Below, in pieces: positions 1 to 5,581 of a stretch of 15,685 nucleotides of DNA. The stretch covers positions 1 to 15,685 of the forward strand of contig CAVJHK010000041.1 in assembly GCA_963649295.1 (NCBI GenBank), written 5' to 3'. Both the position numbers and the translations under genes were made by a program. The notes below the pieces were generated by a model. That model worked only from the letters and a program-made list of their open reading frames with translations. It was not told the DNA's origin and did not search any database. Each line of letters opens with the position of its first letter. Position 1 is the first letter of the stretch. Source of the DNA: RGIG3528 sp963649295. Lineage in GTDB: Bacteria > Bacillota > Clostridia > Lachnospirales > Lachnospiraceae.

Positions 1-198
1 TATATATTCAGGACTTTCATACCACAAAACAGTCTCCGTATTCTGCATAGCTTCATAAACAGGCGACTTTGAAAACTCCAGGTATGCATCCTCAAACGGA
101 AGCTTTTCCTTTTCAGCAATCAGGTCCACAACAGCCTTTATCTTTTCGTAAACATCAAGGGTGATATCCATCCCGTGGTAAATATATTTTTCACTCAA
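1..198 (-). CDS. Small FSxxPVY-family protein, module copy A (3' end outside window)
   Basis: I do not know a function for this protein. The visible 66 residues run from a TTG start (196-198) off the left edge. The start is supported by an AGGAGG site lying inside the end of the preceding DUF3990 gene, about 7 bases upstream, and by an 8-base overlap with that gene's stop. An ATG at 169-171 is a weaker alternative with no good ribosome site. The protein looks helical and lacks a signal peptide or membrane segment. Its LEFSKSPVYEAM and LWYESPEYI stretches align by eye with TRFSSTPVYNAL and LWKEGPDYI of the gene at 952-1188, so the two are paralogues. The same gene follows DUF3990 in both module copies, which suggests a functional link such as a partner, immunity or accessory protein. 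That role is inference only. Confidence 0.75.
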   Translation of the reverse strand, partial: MSEKYIYHGMDITLDVYEKIKAVVDLIAEKEKLPFEDAYLEFSKSPVYEAMQNTETVLWYESPEYI

Positions 199-673
199 CA
201 ATATACCTCCTCATAAAATTCAACGCTTCGACTGCTCTTTCTGTATGGAATGTTACCTGATCATTTACCCTCGCAAATTCAAGTCTTTTGATTGCTTCTT
301 CTGCGGTATAGATTCCTGACATATATCTTGATACAGTCACTCGAGTATCATCGTTTGCAACCGGACCGATTAAGATATCAAAATCATGCCGGATGCCGCC
401 ATGGCTTCTGTTTTCTTTTATCATTTCAAGCCATTCGATGGTCAGTCCTTCAAATTTCTTCACTCTGAAATCATCAGGGATTTCCAACTCATACACATAC
501 ACATAACCATGCTTGCTGCCATTGCGGAGCTTTTTGCTTCTGGCCCAGCTCTCCGCCTGAGCGGATATCGTGGTAGTATAAAAGCCTTTGCCAAAATCCC
601 TATAATTGTCCGATTTACTGAGTTCAATCTTTTCAAACAGGCAATCTGTACCATGATATAAAGTCATCTTCAT
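191..673 (-). CDS. DUF3990 protein, ADP-ribosyltransferase-like (module copy A)
   Basis: This 160-residue protein resembles the DUF3990 family, from memory. Visible landmarks are LYHGT near the N terminus (His7), DFGKGFYTTT (Tyr32), GYVYVYE, TIEWL, PVANDDTR, and DQVTFHTERAVEAL near the C terminus (Glu145). The His-Gly-Ser/Thr, Gly-Lys-Gly-x-Tyr and late Glu positions echo the H-Y-E triad of PARP-like ADP-ribosyltransferases, so NAD-dependent modification of a target is a reasonable guess. There is no signal peptide or membrane segment, so it is probably cytoplasmic. The ATG overlaps the stop of the DUF3791 gene in an ATGA arrangement (670-673), indicating translational coupling. Its last codons encode the AGGAGG site of the next gene. 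Family placement is fairly secure; enzymatic activity and any toxin role are inferred. Confidence 0.85.
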   Translation of the reverse strand: MKMTLYHGTDCLFEKIELSKSDNYRDFGKGFYTTTISAQAESWARSKKLRNGSKHGYVYVYELEIPDDFRVKKFEGLTIEWLEMIKENRSHGGIRHDFDILIGPVANDDTRVTVSRYMSGIYTAEEAIKRLEFARVNDQVTFHTERAVEALNFMRRYIVE

Positions 674-885
674 ACACTTGCTCTCCCAATGATCTTCTCA
701 ACCATTGATACGCTATCCCTGATGTCAAGCATATGCAAAACATCATATTGTGATCTCAGAATGGATGCTATGTTATTTTTCTTAAATAGCCTCAAGACAT
801 CCGGCATCTTCATGCCGTGAAGAAAAGCATATTCTTCAGCAGTAGATACAATCATCAAATTTTCATCATCTGCCCTATCAAACAT
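670..885 (-). CDS. DUF3791-like small protein (module copy A)
   Basis: The chosen start is the ATG at 883-885, giving 71 residues, because a near-perfect AAGGAGG sits 8 bases upstream. A longer frame to 927 lacks a ribosome site and would read through an inverted repeat. The protein is small and helical, with the pattern LRLFKKNNIASIL, then YDVLHM, then a C-terminal VEKII helix. These features match the DUF3791 family as I remember it and the paralogue at 1738-1965 (VFNENNLFDYI, YDSLHL, LETIL). It overlaps the following DUF3990 gene by four bases, and DUF3791 with DUF3990 is a recurring pair in Firmicutes. It could be a regulator or antitoxin-like partner, but nothing in the sequence proves this. 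No DNA-binding motif is obvious. Confidence 0.8.
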   Translation of the reverse strand: MFDRADDENLMIVSTAEEYAFLHGMKMPDVLRLFKKNNIASILRSQYDVLHMLDIRDSVSMVEKIIGRASV

Positions 886-913
886 TACTCTTTCCTCCTT
901 TTCTTCTTCGTAC

Positions 914-934
914 ACTCTATCAGTCAAATAGAGT
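914..934. repeat. Perfect 7-bp inverted repeat between the two modules
   Basis: ACTCTAT and ATAGAGT flank a 7-base spacer in the 66 bases between the upstream module's last stop and the ATG at 885. On the minus strand the sequence also contains TTGACT twice, once before and once within the repeat. It could be an operator or a small leader hairpin controlling the downstream module. No run of T follows, so it is not a terminator. A TTGACT / TGTACG pair with 17-base spacing is visible but the -10 is poor. Confidence 0.4.
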
Positions 935-951
935 CAACTAAGAAACCATTT

Positions 952-1188
952 CTAAAAATTTCTCTTCCTCCGAGATGCTTTCTCAAATAAATCCAGTATA
1001 TAATCCGGCCCTTCTTTCCACAAACCTGTTTCATAATCAAACAGTGCATTATAAACCGGTGTAGATGAAAACCGGGTCAATGCCTCGTTTATGGAAACAG
1101 AGTGTCGCTCGCTATATATCTCCAGCACACGCTGCATCAACATAATTGCGGCAGCGTTTTTTTGCTTTTCGCTTATCTCCCTATCCAT
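952..1188 (-). CDS. Small FSxxPVY-family protein, module copy B
   Basis: Function unknown. The preferred start is the ATG at 1186-1188 (78 residues), which has AGGTGGG about 5 bases upstream and overlaps the DUF3990 stop by 8 bases, the same overlap seen at the paralogous junction at 191-198. A start at 1215 would add nine residues without a good ribosome site. The protein is predicted helical: an N-terminal helix (about residues 6-30), then NEALTRFSSTPVYNAL, then LWKEGPDYILDLFEKA, ending in a basic tail. No signal peptide or membrane segment is present. The paralogue at 1-198 shares the FSxxPVY and LWxxxPxYI elements. Its fixed place after DUF3990 suggests it works with that protein. Confidence 0.78.
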   Translation of the reverse strand: MDREISEKQKNAAAIMLMQRVLEIYSERHSVSINEALTRFSSTPVYNALFDYETGLWKEGPDYILDLFEKASRRKRNF

Positions 1189-1750
1189 TATAACCCACCT
1201 GCTCACATCTTGCAAATTTCAATGCACGTAGCGCATCTTCCGTTTTGAAGCAAAACTGGTCTTCCAAGCGATTTGGCAGTAATGCTTCTATCGTAATTTT
1301 ATCAACCTGTGCATTACCAGGTTCTCCGTTCACTCCATCCATATAGGCCTGCAAAGTTGCTGCTGTTCTATCGTTCGCAATTTTCCCAACAATAACATTA
1401 TATCCTGCTAGTCTTTGTATTTCATCTCTAAATAATGATTGGTCTCTGTTTCCGGCAACAAAATGCAACCATTCGATATTCGCTGAATCAAAGTAGTAGT
1501 CGCTCAGATTTTGTATGTCAGCTACCTCATACACATTAACAAATCCAAAATTCCGTTCATTGTCAATTTTGCCAAGCATTCTATTTCTTTTCACCGAAAG
1601 TCGAACGAAATTCTTTGCCTGCTCATAGGAGGACGTCAGATAAAATCCCCTGCCAAAGTCCTTACCGGCAATACATTCCGAAAGAACTATATTTTGTATC
1701 TCTGTATAGCTTCCATGATACAGAAGCATTCCTGATCTTAATTTTTCCAT
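1181..1750 (-). CDS. DUF3990 protein, ADP-ribosyltransferase-like (module copy B)
   Basis: This 189-residue DUF3990 protein starts at an ATG with GGGGAG 7 bases upstream and overlaps the DUF3791 stop by 13 bases. It carries LLYHGSY (His12), DFGRGFYLTS (Tyr37), GFVNVYE, NIEWLHF, KIANDRTAATL, ALLPNRLEDQ and FKTEDALRALKF (Glu171). The spacing from His to Tyr is 25 residues in both this protein and the copy at 191-673. The H-Y-E pattern recalls PARP-type ADP-ribosyltransferases. Compared with the other copy, this one has an insertion of about 20 residues before the second conserved block. The two are clearly diverged, so the duplication is old or the modules were acquired separately. No secretion signal is visible. 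The catalytic reading rests on motif resemblance only. Confidence 0.85.
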   Translation of the reverse strand: MEKLRSGMLLYHGSYTEIQNIVLSECIAGKDFGRGFYLTSSYEQAKNFVRLSVKRNRMLGKIDNERNFGFVNVYEVADIQNLSDYYFDSANIEWLHFVAGNRDQSLFRDEIQRLAGYNVIVGKIANDRTAATLQAYMDGVNGEPGNAQVDKITIEALLPNRLEDQFCFKTEDALRALKFARCEQVGYNG

Positions 1751-1965
1751 CCTGTAACTCCCCGGTTTTCCAAGATAGTCTCAAGGTCATTCAAAGCAAG
1801 CTGATATGACGATAAATGGAGTGAGTCATAGCATTCAGCAATATAATCAAAGAGGTTATTTTCATTAAACACCTTGGCTGTCATCGAAGGATTCATATTC
1901 CATTTTTCCTGTGCCATACGAAACAAATAGCATTTCATATGATTAATACTTCTGGATTCAGTCAT
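1738..1965 (-). CDS. DUF3791-like small protein, first gene of the module array
   Basis: This is a 75-residue, probably helical protein with the DUF3791-like pattern AKVFNENNLFDYIAECYDSLHL followed at a distance by NDLETIL (shown here as one continuous run from about residue 29). The start at 1965 is uncertain: a GGAG lies 14 bases upstream, which is long, and an in-frame TGA just before the ATG rules out anything longer. An internal ATG at 1936-1938 would give a 66-residue form. It is the most upstream visible gene of the cluster and overlaps the following DUF3990 gene by 13 bases. A partner or regulatory role toward DUF3990 is inferred from the conserved pairing. It lacks a recognisable DNA-binding fold by eye. 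Confidence 0.72.
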   Translation of the reverse strand: MTESRSINHMKCYLFRMAQEKWNMNPSMTAKVFNENNLFDYIAECYDSLHLSSYQLALNDLETILENRGVTGWKN

Positions 1966-2063
1966 ATTTTTTCACTTTTCTCCTTCAAATTTACTATAAT
2001 CACTGTCATTAATTTCCTTCGCATCCACATGCTTTTTGGCAGGTTACATTTTATAATCGATTA
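1966..2063 (-). promoter_or_regulatory. Probable leader/promoter region of the DUF3791-DUF3990 array
   Basis: These 98 bases sit between the N gap and the first module gene. On the minus strand there are two AT-rich -10-like hexamers, TATAAA (within about 2051-2056) and TATAGT (about 1994-1999), but no convincing -35, which could lie in the gap. A perfect 10-base palindrome, TAATCGATTA, abuts the gap at 2054-2063 and could be an operator half of something larger. An AAGGAG ribosome site precedes the start at 1965. Promoter function is a guess from position and composition. Confidence 0.3.
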
Positions 2064-2931
2064 NNNNNNNNNNNNNNNNNNNNNNNNNNNNNNNNNNNNN
2101 NNNNNNNNNNNNNNNNNNNNNNNNNNNNNNNNNNNNNNNNNNNNNNNNNNNNNNNNNNNNNNNNNNNNNNNNNNNNNNNNNNNNNNNNNNNNNNNNNNNN
2201 NNNNNNNNNNNNNNNNNNNNNNNNNNNNNNNNNNNNNNNNNNNNNNNNNNNNNNNNNNNNNNNNNNNNNNNNNNNNNNNNNNNNNNNNNNNNNNNNNNNN
2301 NNNNNNNNNNNNNNNNNNNNNNNNNNNNNNNNNNNNNNNNNNNNNNNNNNNNNNNNNNNNNNNNNNNNNNNNNNNNNNNNNNNNNNNNNNNNNNNNNNNN
2401 NNNNNNNNNNNNNNNNNNNNNNNNNNNNNNNNNNNNNNNNNNNNNNNNNNNNNNNNNNNNNNNNNNNNNNNNNNNNNNNNNNNNNNNNNNNNNNNNNNNN
2501 NNNNNNNNNNNNNNNNNNNNNNNNNNNNNNNNNNNNNNNNNNNNNNNNNNNNNNNNNNNNNNNNNNNNNNNNNNNNNNNNNNNNNNNNNNNNNNNNNNNN
2601 NNNNNNNNNNNNNNNNNNNNNNNNNNNNNNNNNNNNNNNNNNNNNNNNNNNNNNNNNNNNNNNNNNNNNNNNNNNNNNNNNNNNNNNNNNNNNNNNNNNN
2701 NNNNNNNNNNNNNNNNNNNNNNNNNNNNNNNNNNNNNNNNNNNNNNNNNNNNNNNNNNNNNNNNNNNNNNNNNNNNNNNNNNNNNNNNNNNNNNNNNNNN
2801 NNNNNNNNNNNNNNNNNNNNNNNNNNNNNNNNNNNNNNNNNNNNNNNNNNNNNNNNNNNNNNNNNNNNNNNNNNNNNNNNNNNNNNNNNNNNNNNNNNNN
2901 NNNNNNNNNNNNNNNNNNNNNNNNNNNNNNN
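2064..2931. other. Assembly gap, 868 N
   Basis: The bases are unknown. The true length may differ from the number of N, so no reading frame crossing this stretch can be trusted. The sequence on its right edge is an imperfect 18-bp tandem repeat inside a coding region, which may be why the assembly broke here. The 3' end of the membrane protein gene, and possibly further genes, lie within it. Confidence 0.98.
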
Positions 2932-3302
2932 TCCGATAAATCCGTATCAACCAAAGCTTCATCCGCTATCACGGTATCACCTGTTATCGCAGTTTCACCC
3001 GCTATCACAGCTTCATCAGAGTTGTCATAAGTTGCTTCATTACGATTTTCCGATAAATTGTGCGCCCATACGGCACGCGAAAAATCTTCTGCCGGCTCCG
3101 TTGTGGGTTTCGTTGTCTGTTCCGCTGCCGGTTTCATTGCGGATTTCATTCCCGATTCCGGGCTAACATAAAATTCTTCTTGCAGCACTTGGTTATCGGT
3201 TGTATAAAAATCAAAATCTCTTTGGGCTTTCCTTTTATATTTAGCCCACAAAAATCCCCCAAAAGTACCTGATACAAAAATTACAACAATTATTAACCAC
3301 AC
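2932..3302 (-). CDS. Membrane-anchored protein with hexapeptide repeats (C terminus lost in gap)
   Basis: Not a family I recognise. About 123 residues are visible before the gap. They begin with one hydrophobic segment (roughly residues 2-19, LIIVVIFVSGTFGGFLW) followed by a basic WAKYKRKAQR stretch, suggesting an uncleaved membrane anchor. A Thr/Glu/Pro/Lys-rich linker follows at about 55-70, then six-residue repeats near the gap such as VIAGET, AITGDT and VIADEA. Start choice is weak: the GTG at 3300-3302 has no clear ribosome site and sits inside a 10-bp inverted repeat just downstream of a nine-base G tract. The gene follows the nucleotidyltransferase at 3362 by 59 bases and may be its operon partner. 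Function cannot be stated without the missing part. Confidence 0.5.
2935..3014. repeat. Imperfect 18-bp tandem repeat (six-residue repeats) at gap edge
   Basis: Units of about 18 bases such as TCACCTGTTATCGCAGTT and TCACCCGCTATCACAGCT follow each other with no interruption and run to the N gap. Read on the minus strand they encode six-residue units with Ile or Val once per unit and acidic or Gly residues between (GETAIT, GDTVIA, DEALVD). The spacing fits the hexapeptide pattern of left-handed beta-helices, although only about four units are seen. Confidence 0.55.
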
Positions 3303-3330
3303 AAGGTGCCATATGCCGTTACCTTGTGTG
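3298..3330. repeat. 10-bp perfect inverted repeat overlapping a start codon
   Basis: CACACAAGGT (3298-3307) and ACCTTGTGTG (3321-3330) flank a 13-base loop. The structure covers the GTG proposed as start of the membrane protein gene, so in RNA it would hide that start. On neither strand is it followed by a run of T, so it is not a normal intrinsic terminator. A tract of nine C (3331-3339; G on the coding strand) directly adjoins it. Confidence 0.6.
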
Positions 3331-3361
3331 CCCCCCCCCGATTGGCTTAAAGTGCCTTATT

Positions 3362-4132
3362 TTAGGCGTTTTGAGGGCACTGCGCACTGTCCCGAACACT
3401 TTCAAAAATCCCATCTTTCACCTTCTCATAGCTTTCCCTGTCCCCGACATCATAGCGCTTCCCCGTCATCTCCCAGGCATACATATTTGTTTTTCCTGAC
3501 AGCCACGCCGCAAAGCTCCCGGGTGCATCATATCCGCACCCGTCATCCAAAGCCTCCTTTATCCGCTTTATATCCCCGTTCTTATAAATATAAAACGGCG
3601 GAACGGCCAAGTCTCCCTTTGGACACTTTGGTTTTTCTTCATAGGACGTAATTCTGTTATCGTTATCAATCGTGATAATTGCTGTTTTTTGTTGTTTTAT
3701 GGGGTCATTTTCGGTATGGCACATAACGCATGAAGCGTTTTTGTTCACAGCAAATTCCACAAATCCCGCAAGACTGAAATCCGGCACATTGTCACCTGCC
3801 ATCACCATTACATCATCGGTGATACTGAGCGTTTCAAGCGCAAGCAAGATATCCTTTACCGCCCCGAGGCGGGTTTCGTTTGTCACTGTGCCGTCATCCA
3901 AGACAGTGATTTTGTATGCGTTGGATTTTTTATTCTTCCAATCCGCAAAATGATTATAAAACTTGTGATTCGAAATAACAATAAATTCGTCGATTTTGGT
4001 ATTTTGTGCCAAATCGTCGATAAGCAAATCTATAATTGTGCTTTTCCCCACGGGGAGCAGGGGCTTTGGAAAATTTTCCGTGAGCGGATAAAGCCGAGTG
4101 GCATATCCCGCTGCCAAAATAATACATTTCAT
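3362..4132 (-). CDS. Sugar-phosphate nucleotidyltransferase
   Basis: This enzyme would join a sugar 1-phosphate and a nucleoside triphosphate to make an NDP-sugar. The 256-residue protein carries the nucleotide-binding signature LAAGYATRLYPLT (6-18) and PKPLLPV (22-28), the metal-site region MAGDN (111-115, Asp114), EEKP (165-168) and YDVGDRESYEK near the C terminus (227-237, Asp228 or Asp231). Its length is slightly short of RmlA (about 290), and its signature is not the GGSGTRL type of RmlA, so I do not call it rfbA. The start has AGGA about 8 bases upstream. It lies 30 bases after a GHMP kinase that resembles galacturonokinase, so a UDP-galacturonate pyrophosphorylase role is attractive. 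Family call is firm, substrate is inferred. Confidence 0.88.
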   Translation of the reverse strand: MKCIILAAGYATRLYPLTENFPKPLLPVGKSTIIDLLIDDLAQNTKIDEFIVISNHKFYNHFADWKNKKSNAYKITVLDDGTVTNETRLGAVKDILLALETLSITDDVMVMAGDNVPDFSLAGFVEFAVNKNASCVMCHTENDPIKQQKTAIITIDNDNRITSYEEKPKCPKGDLAVPPFYIYKNGDIKRIKEALDDGCGYDAPGSFAAWLSGKTNMYAWEMTGKRYDVGDRESYEKVKDGIFESVRDSAQCPQNA

Positions 4133-4162
4133 ATGTTTGTCCTGATTTATGATTAATGATAT

Positions 4163-5332
4163 TTATGTTATGCCGTTTGCCGAATCACATAAGTGAAACG
4201 AATATTTCCCCTCAAGCCCCGGGAAGGCCTTTAAGTATTCCTGAGCCACATGCGCTTTTATTTCGTCCGTCTTGTCGGGGTCCACAAGCGCCATACAGCA
4301 TCCCTTAAATCCCGCCCCCGAAAAGCGTCCGCCATAGATGCCGGGGGTTGAAGCCATTATTTCATATAATTTAATAAGCTCATCTGATCCGCACTCATAA
4401 TTGTCGATCGATGACCTACCGCTTTCAAAGACAAGCGCGCCGTAATTTTCCAAGTCACCTTTTTGCCAGAGTTCGGCACCTTTTTCAGCTCTTTCAAATT
4501 CGGAATAATAATGCTTTGCGCGTCTGTACCACACTTTGGGGAGCCGGTCTTTGTATGCCCAAAAGACATCAAAAGGCACATCACGCAGTCTCGTATTTTC
4601 AAATGTATCATAGTCAATCCCGGCATATCCCATAAGAGCATAGGCTGCCGCCTTGCACTCGTCACGGCGGAGATTGTATTTGGAATTTTTGAGCGACCTC
4701 TCAAGCCCCGAAAAGAAAATCGCAATCTTAAAAGCCTTCATGTTTTCGCCCATGGGAATGAGTTCATAGGTGTCATCTTTTGTATCAAGGTAAAGCAAAT
4801 GATTTTTCTTTGAAAGCACCTCGCAGCTCTGGTCGAGCTTGCCGCAGGAAACGCCCACATATTCATTCTCCGCTGCCTTTGCCATAAGAATCATTTCCAT
4901 GGGCTCTGGGCAAATTTCGTTTACCTTGCAAAGCGCAGACAAAAAGCAAAGGATCACGGCAGCCGAAGAGGACAAGCCTCCTATCGGCAGGCTTCCCTCA
5001 ATAATCCCCGACAATCCCACCTTTAAGCGATACCTCTCACCGAGCACCTTTGCGGCACCGCGCAAATGATCCGCCCAGTCGCCCTGCTTTTCGTCAGGCA
5101 CGGCGCTTACAAAGAACTGGGCGCGTTTTGGGAAGTTGAGAGACTGCAATTCCACGACGCCGTTCTGCTTTGGGTGGTATGCCATGTGGATTCCCTTATT
5201 TATTGCAAGGCCGTTGATTTTACCGTATTGGTGGTCGATATGAGCCCCAAGCGGACTCACGCGATAAGGGCAAAATGCCACATCAAACGGCTCCTGATGA
5301 TATAATTCCCTGTAGACTTCTACACATTTCAT
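4163..5332 (-). CDS. GHMP kinase of galactokinase family, galacturonokinase-like
   Basis: The 389-residue protein has all three GHMP motifs: PYRVSPLGAHIDHQYG (22-37), LPIGGLSSSAA (115-125, ATP phosphate loop) and RFSGAGFKGCC (336-346). GKLDQ supplies the probable catalytic Asp167. It would phosphorylate C1 of a sugar in the cytoplasm. In true galactokinases motif 1 reads GEHTDY; here it reads GAHIDH, with Ala in place of the Glu that helps bind galactose. From memory, plant galacturonokinase has a PLGAHIDHQ motif and RFSGAGFRGCC, and NLR-ECxAA and YECG-LI-LY stretches are also similar. Neighbouring nucleotidyltransferase and UDP-glucuronate 4-epimerase genes fit galacturonate use. The ATG has AGGA about 9 bases upstream. 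A promoter and repeats precede the gene. Galactose or another sugar remains possible. Confidence 0.88.
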   Translation of the reverse strand: MKCVEVYRELYHQEPFDVAFCPYRVSPLGAHIDHQYGKINGLAINKGIHMAYHPKQNGVVELQSLNFPKRAQFFVSAVPDEKQGDWADHLRGAAKVLGERYRLKVGLSGIIEGSLPIGGLSSSAAVILCFLSALCKVNEICPEPMEMILMAKAAENEYVGVSCGKLDQSCEVLSKKNHLLYLDTKDDTYELIPMGENMKAFKIAIFFSGLERSLKNSKYNLRRDECKAAAYALMGYAGIDYDTFENTRLRDVPFDVFWAYKDRLPKVWYRRAKHYYSEFERAEKGAELWQKGDLENYGALVFESGRSSIDNYECGSDELIKLYEIMASTPGIYGGRFSGAGFKGCCMALVDPDKTDEIKAHVAQEYLKAFPGLEGKYSFHLCDSANGIT

Positions 5333-5440
5333 ATATTTTTTCCTATTTTCTCAACAACATCCGCTTCAACGCATGTTTATGTCAGGCTTTGCTCCTCGCG
5401 TCTTGTATGCTATATTCTAACCTGCTTTGAAAAGTTGATA

Positions 5441-5480
5441 CTATCCAAATCCGCGCAATTCCGCGCAAATCCGTGCAAAT
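5441..5480. repeat. 10-bp tandem repeat, three full copies plus part
   Basis: Read on the minus strand the units are ATTTGCACGG, ATTTGCGCGG and AATTGCGCGG, followed by the partial unit ATTTGGATAG. A period of exactly 10 bp places the units on nearly the same face of the helix. The array begins where transcription from the promoter at 5487-5515 would start, so it occupies about +1 to +40, a natural position for repressor binding. Confidence 0.7.
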
Positions 5481-5486
5481 CTTATA

Positions 5487-5515
5487 ATTTTAACCTTAGC
5501 TTTGCCCTCTGCCAA
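5487..5515 (-). promoter_or_regulatory. Sigma-A-like promoter for the kinase/nucleotidyltransferase genes
   Basis: On the minus strand TTGGCA (5510-5515) and TAAAAT (5487-5492) are separated by 17 bases; each differs from consensus at one position. The predicted start of transcription is near 5480, about 150 bases before the ATG at 5332. A hairpin-capable sequence, CTTGGCTTTG with CAAAGCTAAG (5495-5522, one G-U pair), overlaps the spacer and -35 and might be an operator or a weak end signal of the upstream transcript. Confidence 0.55.
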
Positions 5516-5581
5516 AGCCAAGCTTGTTGTCCTTCACTATCTCTTAAAAGCGGAAAATTTTATCGATCAAATTAAAAATCT

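Noticed and set aside
1939..3302. Open frames spanning the N run on both strands
   Set aside because: They are artefacts of reading N as coding; only the minus-strand frame at 2932-3302 has protein-like features.
3362..4132. Assigning the nucleotidyltransferase as rfbA because rfbB and rfbD are nearby
   Set aside because: The N-terminal signature and length differ from RmlA, and the gene is paired with the GHMP kinase rather than with rfbB/rfbD.
4163..5332. Plain galactokinase (galK)
   Set aside because: The sugar-binding Glu in motif 1 is Ala and several stretches resemble galacturonokinase; no galT or Leloir galE is adjacent. Kept as GHMP kinase with a probable uronate substrate.
5333..5581. 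A hidden small gene in the 249-base spacer before the GHMP kinase
   Set aside because: No frame with a ribosome site and protein-like composition was found; promoter and repeats account for the spacer.
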